In this document: piece by piece, positions 1-6,950 of the stretch | Numbering within the stretch: the first letter of the stretch is position 1 | Layout of the letters: every line of letters begins with the position of its first letter | Source: a virus | Virus record (IMG/VR): IMGVR_UViG_3300042472_000391 | Span: 1-20,323 of that record | Length of the DNA: 20,323 nucleotides | Reading direction: 5' to 3' (one strand) | The notes under the pieces: model-generated | What the model was told of the DNA's origin: nothing | Database searches by the model: none | Seen by the model: only the letters and a program-made list of their open reading frames with translations | Program-made: the position numbers and the translations under genes

Positions 1-2280
1 GGAAACAGATGGGGATCCAACTGGCAGAACTTCCACAGATTAAGATTATATGCTAGAGGTGAGCAATCAGTTCAAAAGTATAAAGATGAATTATCAATCA
101 ATGGTGATTTATCTTATTTGAATCTTGACTGGAAACCTGTTCCTGTTATACCTAAGTTTGTTGACATCGTTGTTAACGGTATATCTAGCAAGAACTACGA
201 TATTAAAGCATACGCACAAGATCCAGATTCAATTAAAAAGAAAACAAATTATGCTTCTGCAATACTGGAAGACATGATGGCCAAAGATCTTTTAAATGAA
301 ATACAAGGAACGTTAGGAGCAAATCTATATAATACTATGGATCCTGCTAATTTACCAGAGGATAAAGAAGAATTAGAAATTAGACTTCAATTAAGTTACA
401 AACAAGAAATTGAAATAGCTGAAGAAGAAGTAATAAGTCAAATATTAGATAACAATAAATATCCGTTAATAAACAAAAGATTAAATTACGATTTAGTTGT
501 TTTGGGTATTGCGGCATCAAAAACAAATTGGAACAAAGCAGAAGGAGTAACAATAGATTATGTTGATCCTGCTAACCTTGTTTATTCTTACACAGAGGAT
601 CCAAACTTTGAAGACATATATTATGTTGGTGAAGTTAGATCTGTTACGTTAGAAGAGGTTAAAATGCAATTTCCACATTTAACAAAAGCTGATTTAGAAG
701 AGATTGAAAAATATCCAGGTGATGTAAATTATACACGTAACTATTACGGACAAGATTATGACACTTCTAATGTACAGGTGTTGTATTTTGAATACAAAAC
801 ATTTTCTAATCAAGTATTTAAAATTAAACAAACAGATGTTGGTTTAGAAAAAGCATTAGAAAAAACGGATGATTTTAATCCACCAGAAAGCGATACATTT
901 AGCAAAGTATCAAGAAGTATTGAAGTTTTATATTCAGGAGCAAAAATATTAGGTCACGAAAAAATGTTAGAATGGAAACTAGCAGAGAATATGACGAGAC
1001 CATTTGCTGATACAACAAGAGTACAAATGAATTATACTATTTGTGCACCAAGAATGTATAAAGGAAGAATTGAATCATTAGTAAGTCGTATAACAGGGTT
1101 TGCAGATATGATCCAGCTAACACATTTAAAAATACAACAAGTATTAGCTAGATTAGTTCCGGATGGAGTATTTGTCGATGTTGATGGTCTAGCCGAAGTT
1201 GATTTAGGTAATGGTACAAATTATAATCCGGCAGAGGCATTAAATATGTATTTCCAAACAGGTAGTATCGTTGGTAGATCAATGACGCAAGACGGAGATA
1301 TGAACAGAGCTAAAATTCCAATACAGGAATTACAAACTTCATCAGGTAGTGGCAAGATACAATCATTAATACAAACATATCAGTATTACTTACAAATGAT
1401 ACGTGATGTAACCGGATTAAATGAAGCAAGAGACGCTAGTACGCCAGACAGAGATGCTTTGGTTGGTTTACAAAAAATGGCAGCAGCAAATTCAAACACT
1501 GCAACAAGGCACATATTACAATCGAGTTTATATTTAACTCTACGTATATGTGAAAACATTTCAAGAAGAGTAGCTGATTCATTGAACTTCCCATTAACAG
1601 CAAGTTCATTAATGCAAAGTATATCGGTATCATCGGTAGAAACATTAAAAGAATTACAAAACTTAAACTTACATGACTTTGGTATTTTCTTAGAATTAGA
1701 ACCAGATGAAGAAGAAAGAGCACAATTAGAACAAAACATACAAGTTGCTTTACAATCAGGTGGTATTGATCTTGAAGATGCTATTGACTTAAGACAAATT
1801 AAAAATATTAAGTTAGCTAATCAGTCTCTTAAATATAAAAGAAAAAAGAAACAAGAAAGGGATCAAGAAAATCAAAAAGCAAACATACAAGCACAAGCTC
1901 AAGCAAACGCTCAGTTAGCGCAGGAAACAGCTATGGCTGAAGTACAAAAGCAACAAGCAATTACAGAACAGAAAATACAATTAGAGCAATCTAAACTAAG
2001 TTTTGAGATTCAAAAGATGCAACAAGAAGCGTTGATAAAGAAACAATTAATGGCAGAAGAGTTTAGTTATCAAATGCAATTAGCTCAAATGCAAGTTGCT
2101 CAAGCGCAAGAGAAACTTAATAAAATGGAAGATCGTAAAGATCAAAGAACAAAATTACAAGCCACACAACAATCTGAATTGATTGAACAAAGACAAAACA
2201 ATACATTACCAAAAGATTTTGAATCAGCAGGGTTTGACAATCTTGGTGGATTTGGTTTGGAGCAGTTCTCTCCTAAATAG
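1..2280 (+). CDS. Portal protein (5' end beyond window)
   Basis: Dodecameric head-vertex portal, the channel for DNA packaging and ejection and the docking site for the tail ring. Frame 1 is open from base 1, giving 759 residues. The visible TTG at 118 is internal, because the upstream codons continue a crAss-type portal N-terminus (WGSNWQNFHRLRLYARGEQ) that runs straight into the rest. The middle section, around residues 340-500, has the helix-rich portal core (MYKGRIESLVSRITGFADM, then IRDVTGLNEARDASTPDRDA). The last ~150 residues form a Gln/Ala/Lys-rich coiled coil expected to make the portal barrel, ending in a Gly/Phe-rich tail. The gene stops with TAG, the only TAG stop used by a gene here. 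Terminase would be expected upstream. Family assignment rests on remembered crAss-like signatures; portal function is well supported by position and sequence. Confidence 0.9.
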   Translation, partial: GNRWGSNWQNFHRLRLYARGEQSVQKYKDELSINGDLSYLNLDWKPVPVIPKFVDIVVNGISSKNYDIKAYAQDPDSIKKKTNYASAILEDMMAKDLLNEIQGTLGANLYNTMDPANLPEDKEELEIRLQLSYKQEIEIAEEEVISQILDNNKYPLINKRLNYDLVVLGIAASKTNWNKAEGVTIDYVDPANLVYSYTEDPNFEDIYYVGEVRSVTLEEVKMQFPHLTKADLEEIEKYPGDVNYTRNYYGQDYDTSNVQVLYFEYKTFSNQVFKIKQTDVGLEKALEKTDDFNPPESDTFSKVSRSIEVLYSGAKILGHEKMLEWKLAENMTRPFADTTRVQMNYTICAPRMYKGRIESLVSRITGFADMIQLTHLKIQQVLARLVPDGVFVDVDGLAEVDLGNGTNYNPAEALNMYFQTGSIVGRSMTQDGDMNRAKIPIQELQTSSGSGKIQSLIQTYQYYLQMIRDVTGLNEARDASTPDRDALVGLQKMAAANSNTATRHILQSSLYLTLRICENISRRVADSLNFPLTASSLMQSISVSSVETLKELQNLNLHDFGIFLELEPDEEERAQLEQNIQVALQSGGIDLEDAIDLRQIKNIKLANQSLKYKRKKKQERDQENQKANIQAQAQANAQLAQETAMAEVQKQQAITEQKIQLEQSKLSFEIQKMQQEALIKKQLMAEEFSYQMQLAQMQVAQAQEKLNKMEDRKDQRTKLQATQQSELIEQRQNNTLPKDFESAGFDNLGGFGLEQFSPK

Positions 2281-2291
2281 AACAACACAAC

Positions 2292-2311
2292 TAATTATAT
2301 AATATTTTATC
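2292..2311 (+). promoter_or_regulatory. Repeated A/T leader, copy 1 (before scaffold gene)
   Basis: The 20 bases before the ATG at 2312 consist of A and T except for one C next to the start codon, and contain TATATAATATT. Together with the first 6 coding bases they are identical to 5047-5072, giving a 26-base match. There is no Shine-Dalgarno sequence. It could be a late promoter with a TATAAT-like -10 box, a translation-enhancing leader, or both. The sequence alone does not decide. Confidence 0.5.
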
Positions 2312-3472
2312 ATGGCAGAACAAATTAAACAAGAGGGTGACTTTAAAATTAAAAGAGCTAAAGTTCCTACTATTAAACATGTATCAGCTCAGTCTGTTGC
2401 AAAAGTAGATTTAACAACTAAACCAATAGGCGATGCCGTTCAAGAGCAAACAACAGATGAAGGCGTGTTACAGCCAGGACAACCCGAAATGGGATTGCAA
2501 GAAGTGGTCGAAGGAAACACCGAACAAAAAATCATTACCGAACCGGTTGATGAGAAAGAAGTAGTTGTAGTTAATATTACAGAAACTACTGAAGAAGCAA
2601 AAGAACTTGAAGCAGAAGCAGAAAAAGCAATTAATGATTTAAAAGTATCAGGTAAACCATTACCAGAGAATATTGAAAAGTTAATTACTTTTATGGAAGA
2701 AACAGGCGGAGACATTGAAGATTATACTCGTTTAAATACGGATTATTCTAAGTTGAATCCAGAAGTTCTATTAAAAGAATATTACAAGAAAACAAAACCA
2801 CATTTAGATTTAGACGAGATTGACTTTCACATGGAAGAAACATTCTCGTATGATGAAGAAGAAGACGACGAGCGAGAAATTAAAAAGAAACGTATCGCTT
2901 TCAAAGAAGAGGTTGGCAAAGCCAAAAGCTTTCTGGAGGATCTTAAGAGTAAATATTATGATGAAATTAAATTAAAGTCTAATGTAAACCCAGATCAACA
3001 AAAAGCAATTGATTTTTTCAATCGATACAAAGAGGATCAACAATCAGTTGAGCAAATGCATTCAGCATTTAAAGATAATACCAAAAAGTTTTTTACACAA
3101 GATTTCAAAGGTTTTGATTTCAACGCAGGTGGAAAAACATTCAGGTTTAATCTACAAAATACTGACGCTGTTGCAGATAAACAATCAAACATTACTAACC
3201 TACTTAAGAAGTTCTTAAACGAAAAAGGTGAAGTAACAGATATGACTGGGTATCATAAAGCAATGTATGCTGCTGAAAACACTGACAGTATTGCAAACCA
3301 TTTTTACGAACAAGGTAAAGCTGACGCTATTAAAGAGATGTTAGCTAAATCAAACAACATTTCAACAGAACCTAGACAAACGTCTGCTGGTGAAATTAAC
3401 GTGAATGGATTTAAAGTAAGAGCTATCAATGGTGTTGATTCTTCAAAATTAAGAATTAAGAGTAAATTTTAA
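2312..3472 (+). CDS. Putative capsid scaffold / prohead core protein
   Basis: Likely the assembly scaffold, inferred from its position between portal and major capsid protein and from its composition. Its 386 residues are highly charged. Residues 1-85 are Thr/Val/Gln/Glu-rich and probably disordered. Residues 90-230 are acidic and helical, with a dense Asp/Glu run (FSYDEEEDDEREIKKKR near residue 178) leading into a Lys/Glu coiled coil. Residues 240-350 form a mixed segment that may be globular (FFTQDFKGFDFNAGGKTFRF). The C-terminal ~25 residues are basic (GFKVRAINGVDSSKLRIKSK), like the capsid-binding tails of other scaffolds. It starts 31 bases after the portal stop, behind an unusual repeated leader, and lies 17 bases before the capsid gene, so the three genes probably form one transcript. 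No protease motif is visible. It could instead be a minor head protein. Confidence 0.6.
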   Translation: MAEQIKQEGDFKIKRAKVPTIKHVSAQSVAKVDLTTKPIGDAVQEQTTDEGVLQPGQPEMGLQEVVEGNTEQKIITEPVDEKEVVVVNITETTEEAKELEAEAEKAINDLKVSGKPLPENIEKLITFMEETGGDIEDYTRLNTDYSKLNPEVLLKEYYKKTKPHLDLDEIDFHMEETFSYDEEEDDEREIKKKRIAFKEEVGKAKSFLEDLKSKYYDEIKLKSNVNPDQQKAIDFFNRYKEDQQSVEQMHSAFKDNTKKFFTQDFKGFDFNAGGKTFRFNLQNTDAVADKQSNITNLLKKFLNEKGEVTDMTGYHKAMYAAENTDSIANHFYEQGKADAIKEMLAKSNNISTEPRQTSAGEINVNGFKVRAINGVDSSKLRIKSKF

Positions 3473-3489
3473 ACTAAAACAAACACATT

Positions 3490-4974
3490 ATGGCAACAGT
3501 AAATGTTACCCCGAACTTCGGTTCGATTAAGCCGTCACAAAAGCAACAAGCTTTAGACACAAACTATTTAAACTTTACGGATCCAAGTAACGCGGATTTC
3601 GTATCATTTGCACAACAATATTTACCAGAAGTTTATGAAGCTGAGGTAGAGCGTTATGGAAACAGAACATTATCTGGTTTCTTACGTATGGTTGGTGCTG
3701 AAATGCCAATGTCTTCTGACCAAGTTATCTGGTCTGAACAAAACAGATTACACGTTGCATACACAGGTGTAGACGTTGTAAGTGCTGCAGGTAATACTTT
3801 ATTGATTGCAAGTAATTTGAATCCTTCTGTTGCTACTGATTATGTAGCTAACGTTATTTCAAAAAACCAAACGATTGTTATTATGAATCCTGCAACAGGA
3901 TTAGAAGTTAAAGCTATCGTTACTGTTTCTGGAGCGAATGATACTTCTTCTAACGCTGCAAATGGTGCATTAACTGTTGCTCCTTATACTGCTGCTACTT
4001 TAGCTGCTGCTGGATTTACAGATGGAATGGACGATTTAAAAATCTTCGTTTATGGTTCTGAATACAAAAAAGGATCTACTTTAACAGGTGATGATTATAC
4101 TAGCATTCAACCTTCATTCACTCAATTTAATAACTCTCCAGTAATTATCCGTAACAAATATGCTGTTAATGGATCTGACACTGCACAAATCGGATGGGTA
4201 GAAATTGCTACTGAAGATGGTGCTGATGGTTACTACTGGTACTTAAAAGCTGAATCTGAAACAAGATTACGTTTTGAAGACTATTTAGAAATGACAGTTG
4301 TAGAGGGTGAATTAGCTGCTGCAGGATCTGCTGCATTAGCTGCTGGTAAAAAAGGTACACAAGGTTTATTTGCTGCTGTTGAAGACAGAGGAAATATCTT
4401 AAATAACTTTAGCCCAGTTGGTGGTTTAGGTTCTTTCGATAATATCTTGAAAAACTTAGATACTCAAGGAGCGATTGAAGAGAATATGTTATTCTTAAAC
4501 CGTCAATTATCTTTAGATTTTGATGATATGTTAGCTGGTTTATCTGCTGGTTCAGCAGGTGGGGTTGCTTACGGTTTATTCGAAAACTCATCTGAGATGG
4601 CATTAAACTTAGGTTTCTCTGGATTCAGAAGAGGGTCTTATGACTTCTACAAAACTGACTGGAAATACTTAAACGATGCTTCCACTCGTGGAGCAATGAC
4701 AGGTGTTGGTAGTTCAATCGAAGGTGTATTAATTCCAGCTGGAACTTCTACAGTTTACGATCAAATTTTAGGAACTAACATCCGTAGACCATTCTTACAC
4801 GTTCGTTATAGAGCTGCACAAGCTGATGACCGTAGAATGAAATCTTGGATCACTGGATCTGTTGGAGGTGCTTACACATCTGACTTAGATGCAATGGAGG
4901 TACACTTCTTATCTGAAAGATGTTTATGTGTGCAAGGTGCTAATAACTTCGTGTTATTCACTGCTTCAGCATAA
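3490..4974 (+). CDS. Major capsid protein (HK97 fold, crAss-like)
   Basis: Builds the icosahedral shell. The 494 residues match the usual crAss-like capsid length of about 490-500. The N-terminal half carries the family signature around residues 48-85 (YLPEVYEAEVERYGNRTLSG, then FLRMVGAEMPMSSDQVIWSE). Residues 92-185 form a Thr/Ala/Gly-rich beta segment that may be a surface or insertion domain. The C-terminal third has the conserved run RRPFLHVRYRAAQADDRRMK before a beta-rich end (LSERCLCVQGANNFVLFTAS). Codon use is biased towards C-ending codons compared with neighbours: I count about 15 TTC to 8 TTT for Phe, against roughly 3 to 11 in the next gene, as expected for the most abundant virion protein. 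A terminator follows 19 bases after the stop codon. There is no Shine-Dalgarno sequence. Confidence 0.92.
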   Translation: MATVNVTPNFGSIKPSQKQQALDTNYLNFTDPSNADFVSFAQQYLPEVYEAEVERYGNRTLSGFLRMVGAEMPMSSDQVIWSEQNRLHVAYTGVDVVSAAGNTLLIASNLNPSVATDYVANVISKNQTIVIMNPATGLEVKAIVTVSGANDTSSNAANGALTVAPYTAATLAAAGFTDGMDDLKIFVYGSEYKKGSTLTGDDYTSIQPSFTQFNNSPVIIRNKYAVNGSDTAQIGWVEIATEDGADGYYWYLKAESETRLRFEDYLEMTVVEGELAAAGSAALAAGKKGTQGLFAAVEDRGNILNNFSPVGGLGSFDNILKNLDTQGAIEENMLFLNRQLSLDFDDMLAGLSAGSAGGVAYGLFENSSEMALNLGFSGFRRGSYDFYKTDWKYLNDASTRGAMTGVGSSIEGVLIPAGTSTVYDQILGTNIRRPFLHVRYRAAQADDRRMKSWITGSVGGAYTSDLDAMEVHFLSERCLCVQGANNFVLFTASA

Positions 4975-4993
4975 GCATAAATAATTGTAAACT

Positions 4994-5025
4994 TTACCCT
5001 CGTTGAATCTACGGGGGTAATTTTT
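4994..5025 (+). terminator. Rho-independent terminator after capsid gene
   Basis: TTACCCTCG (4994-5002) pairs with CGGGGGTAA (5012-5020) through nine pairs, one of them a G-T wobble, around a 9-base loop. TTTTT follows (5021-5025), with another T-rich run shortly after. It lies just past the capsid stop and just before a second transcription or translation start region, so it probably sets the end of the portal-scaffold-capsid transcript. Confidence 0.85.
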
Positions 5026-5046
5026 ACTCTTTTAATAAACAATAAT

Positions 5047-5066
5047 TAATTATATAATATTTTATC
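5047..5066 (+). promoter_or_regulatory. Repeated A/T leader, copy 2 (after the terminator)
   Basis: Second copy of the leader at 2292-2311. The identity covers 20 bases up to the ATG plus the first 6 coding bases, and stops there. Its position directly downstream of a strong terminator fits a promoter that restarts transcription for the following genes. A TATAAT-like box sits about 7-12 bases before the ATG, so a transcript started here would have an extremely short leader. The alternative is a translation signal. Confidence 0.5.
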
Positions 5067-5951
5067 ATGGCACAAGCTAAAACTGCTGCTAAAGCAAAAA
5101 CTATTCAACCAAGTACATACGTTGAACCAGAAAATACATTTGAACAAAGTGTTGAAGAAACATACACATTAGATGAACAACCAGTTGCGAAAACAAAACC
5201 GCAAACAGTGTTACCAAAATGGGAAATTAAAGATAGAACATATATTTTAGCGGGACCACACTCTCCTTTAACATATACTATTTCTTCAAGACATACAAGT
5301 AGATTTCCTTTATTATGGTTTGACAAAGATAATGGTGATCAAAAAGAATTAAGATATGCTACGAACCAAAACTCTGTTTTTGTAGAAGATCAAAAAGGAG
5401 AATCAACCTTGGGACATATCATATTTAAAAACGGTACTTTGTTTGTACCAAAAGAAAAACAAAACTTACAAAAACTATTATCATTATATCACCCAGACTT
5501 AAACAAGAAATACAGAGAGTTTGATCCTGTTATTACTGCTGGAGATGATTTAGATGATATGGATATACAATTAGATGCAATGAATGCAGCAAGAGAAATG
5601 GATATTGATCAAGCTGAAGCAATATTAAGGGTTGAGATTGGATCTAAGGTTTCTAAAATGACTTCTAAAGAAATCAAAAGAGATTTAATGTTATTTGCTA
5701 GAAGTAATCCGTATTTATTTATTGATTTAGCAAATGATGAAAACGTACAGCTTAGAAATGTAGCTATTAGAGCTGTTGAAGCGGGTATCGTAACTTTATC
5801 ACAAGATCAGCGTACATTCTTATGGACATCAAACAATAGAAAATTAATGACTGTCCCATTTGATGAAAACCCATACTCAGCTATGGCAGCATTCTTCAAA
5901 ACAGATGAAGGTATAGAAGTTTTTAGGTCTATAGAGAAAAAAATAGATTAA
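5067..5951 (+). CDS. Conserved head-module protein, function unknown
   Basis: Its 294 residues resemble conserved hypothetical proteins found next to the capsid gene in crAss-like phages (remembered signature SRHTSRFPLLWFDKDNGDQ and, further on, TLGHIIFKNGTLFVPKEKQN). Residues 1-48 are Lys/Thr/Glu-rich and probably disordered. Residues 49-145 look like a compact beta-rich domain (KWEIKDRTYILAG through LQKLLSLYHP). Residues 150-185 are an acidic helix (AGDDLDDMDIQLDAMNAARE). Residues 186-294 are helical, ending in KTDEGIEVFRSIEKKID. There is no signal peptide, membrane segment or catalytic motif. Its place between capsid and ring genes suggests a head auxiliary, completion or portal-vertex role. 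This is inferred only from position. Confidence 0.7.
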   Translation: MAQAKTAAKAKTIQPSTYVEPENTFEQSVEETYTLDEQPVAKTKPQTVLPKWEIKDRTYILAGPHSPLTYTISSRHTSRFPLLWFDKDNGDQKELRYATNQNSVFVEDQKGESTLGHIIFKNGTLFVPKEKQNLQKLLSLYHPDLNKKYREFDPVITAGDDLDDMDIQLDAMNAAREMDIDQAEAILRVEIGSKVSKMTSKEIKRDLMLFARSNPYLFIDLANDENVQLRNVAIRAVEAGIVTLSQDQRTFLWTSNNRKLMTVPFDENPYSAMAAFFKTDEGIEVFRSIEKKID

Positions 5952-5963
5952 CACGTAATATTA

Positions 5964-6002
5964 ATATATAGAGCGGTGGCTTAACGGTTACCGCTTATAT
6001 AT
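5964..6002 (+). other. Strong hairpin at the head/tail gene boundary
   Basis: ATATATA (5964-5970) and AGCGGT (5972-5977) pair with ACCGCT (5990-5995) and TATATAT (5996-6002), with a single bulged G at 5971 and a 12-base loop. The lower stem is all A-T and the upper stem is GC-rich. Only a weak, interrupted T/A tract follows, so it is not a classical terminator. It begins 12 bases after the stop of the preceding gene and ends 18 bases before the next ATG. It could be a terminator or attenuator, an RNA-processing or stability element, or a protein-binding RNA site. Confidence 0.65.
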
Positions 6003-6020
6003 TATAATAAAATAAGCAAA

Positions 6021-6944
6021 ATGGCAATAAACGTAGATACAGTTTACAAAACCGTTTTATTAATACTTAACAAGGAGCAACGTGGTTACATGACTCCTGA
6101 TGAGTTTAATAAAATAGCAACTCAAGTTCAACTTGAAATATTCGAGGATTATTTTAATAATCTTAATCAACAATTAAGAGTACCGGATAATGATAGTGAA
6201 TATGCTGATAGGATTAAAAATTTAGATGAGCAATTAGCTGTATTTAAAACTATAGGTAATTGTAGTTATATAGGCAATAGCGAATGGAATTTACCAACTT
6301 CATCTGGTTCTACTATATATACTGAACCTGTTTTCCAAACGGTTAACGGGCAATCTAATTATACATTGACATTATTAACACAAGCACAAATACAAAATGG
6401 CTTAACAAAAGTTTATTTTAATGGTATTATTCAAAATCCATCACAATATTCTATAGCAAGCAATACCATAACGTTAACGAGTATACCAACAACTGCATTT
6501 AGTGTTCTTGTCACGGTTACTGCTAATGACTTTTACAGATTAGGTACTGTAATATATGATGATACAATTGAGATGCAGAGAGTGCAAAGAAATAATTTAT
6601 TATATATAAATAAATCACCTTTAACAAAACCGACAAAAAAATACCCACTATATATATACGAGGAAGAAAAACTATACGTATATCCAAATACAATAACAAC
6701 AGGCGTTACTGCTTCATTTGTACGTAAACCAAAAGATGTTATATGGAACTTTACAGCAACTGCTCCTTATTATACATATTCGTATAGCCCTAATACTTCA
6801 CAACAATTTGAATTAATGGTTTCTGAACAAACAAATGTTATAACAAAGATATTGTTATATTCAGGTGTTGTTATTAAAGATCCACAAATAATTCAAGTTG
6901 CAGCACAACAAATTCAAAACGAAAACATAAATTCAAAATCATAA
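6021..6944 (+). CDS. Tail ring / connector protein with inserted beta domain
   Basis: Probably one of the ring proteins stacked below the portal in crAss-like virions. The N-terminal ~75 residues match the helical family signature (VDTVYKTVLLILNKEQRGYM, then FNKIATQVQLEIFEDYFNNL). The C-terminal part from residue 170 matches the conserved remainder (DFYRLGTVIYDD, SPLTKPTKKYPLYIYEEEKL, VRKPKDVIW). Between them, roughly residues 93-169, lies a segment with the pattern of a small beta-sandwich common in phage fibre proteins (TVNGQSNYTLT, VYFNGIIQNPSQYSIASNTI, VLVTVTA). I read this as a domain insertion. The gene ends TAA TAG, and only AGT separates this from the ATG of the next gene in the same frame. 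No Shine-Dalgarno sequence is present. Confidence 0.75.
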   Translation: MAINVDTVYKTVLLILNKEQRGYMTPDEFNKIATQVQLEIFEDYFNNLNQQLRVPDNDSEYADRIKNLDEQLAVFKTIGNCSYIGNSEWNLPTSSGSTIYTEPVFQTVNGQSNYTLTLLTQAQIQNGLTKVYFNGIIQNPSQYSIASNTITLTSIPTTAFSVLVTVTANDFYRLGTVIYDDTIEMQRVQRNNLLYINKSPLTKPTKKYPLYIYEEEKLYVYPNTITTGVTASFVRKPKDVIWNFTATAPYYTYSYSPNTSQQFELMVSEQTNVITKILLYSGVVIKDPQIIQVAAQQIQNENINSKS

Positions 6945-6950
6945 TAGAGT

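Noticed and set aside
118-120. TTG at 118 as the portal start
   Set aside because: The frame is open to base 1, and the upstream residues continue a portal-like N-terminus, so the gene starts outside the window.
1386-1739. Minus-strand reading frames inside the portal gene
   Set aside because: They lie wholly within a well-supported gene on the other strand, are Cys/Ser-rich shadow translations, and have no start signal or spacing that suggests a real gene.
2278-2328. Possible TAG recoding (Gln), as in some crAss-like lineages
   Set aside because: Reading through the portal TAG adds only 15 codons before a TAA, and the next gene starts normally at 2312 in another frame. No gene contains an internal TAG or TGA.
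3009-3218. Short plus-strand frame inside the scaffold-like gene
   Set aside because: Overlaps a convincing coding frame entirely and encodes a low-information Ile/Leu/Lys sequence.
5971-5996. tRNA-like fragment (GGCTTAACGGTTACCGC resembles a D-arm)
   Set aside because: No acceptor pairing, anticodon arm or T-arm follows. The bases are fully explained by the 5964-6002 hairpin.
6945-6950. Ring and tail-tube genes as one fused or readthrough gene (same frame, 6 bases apart)
   Set aside because: Two consecutive stops (TAA TAG) separate them, and the second gene has its own ATG. Readthrough of both stops is unlikely.
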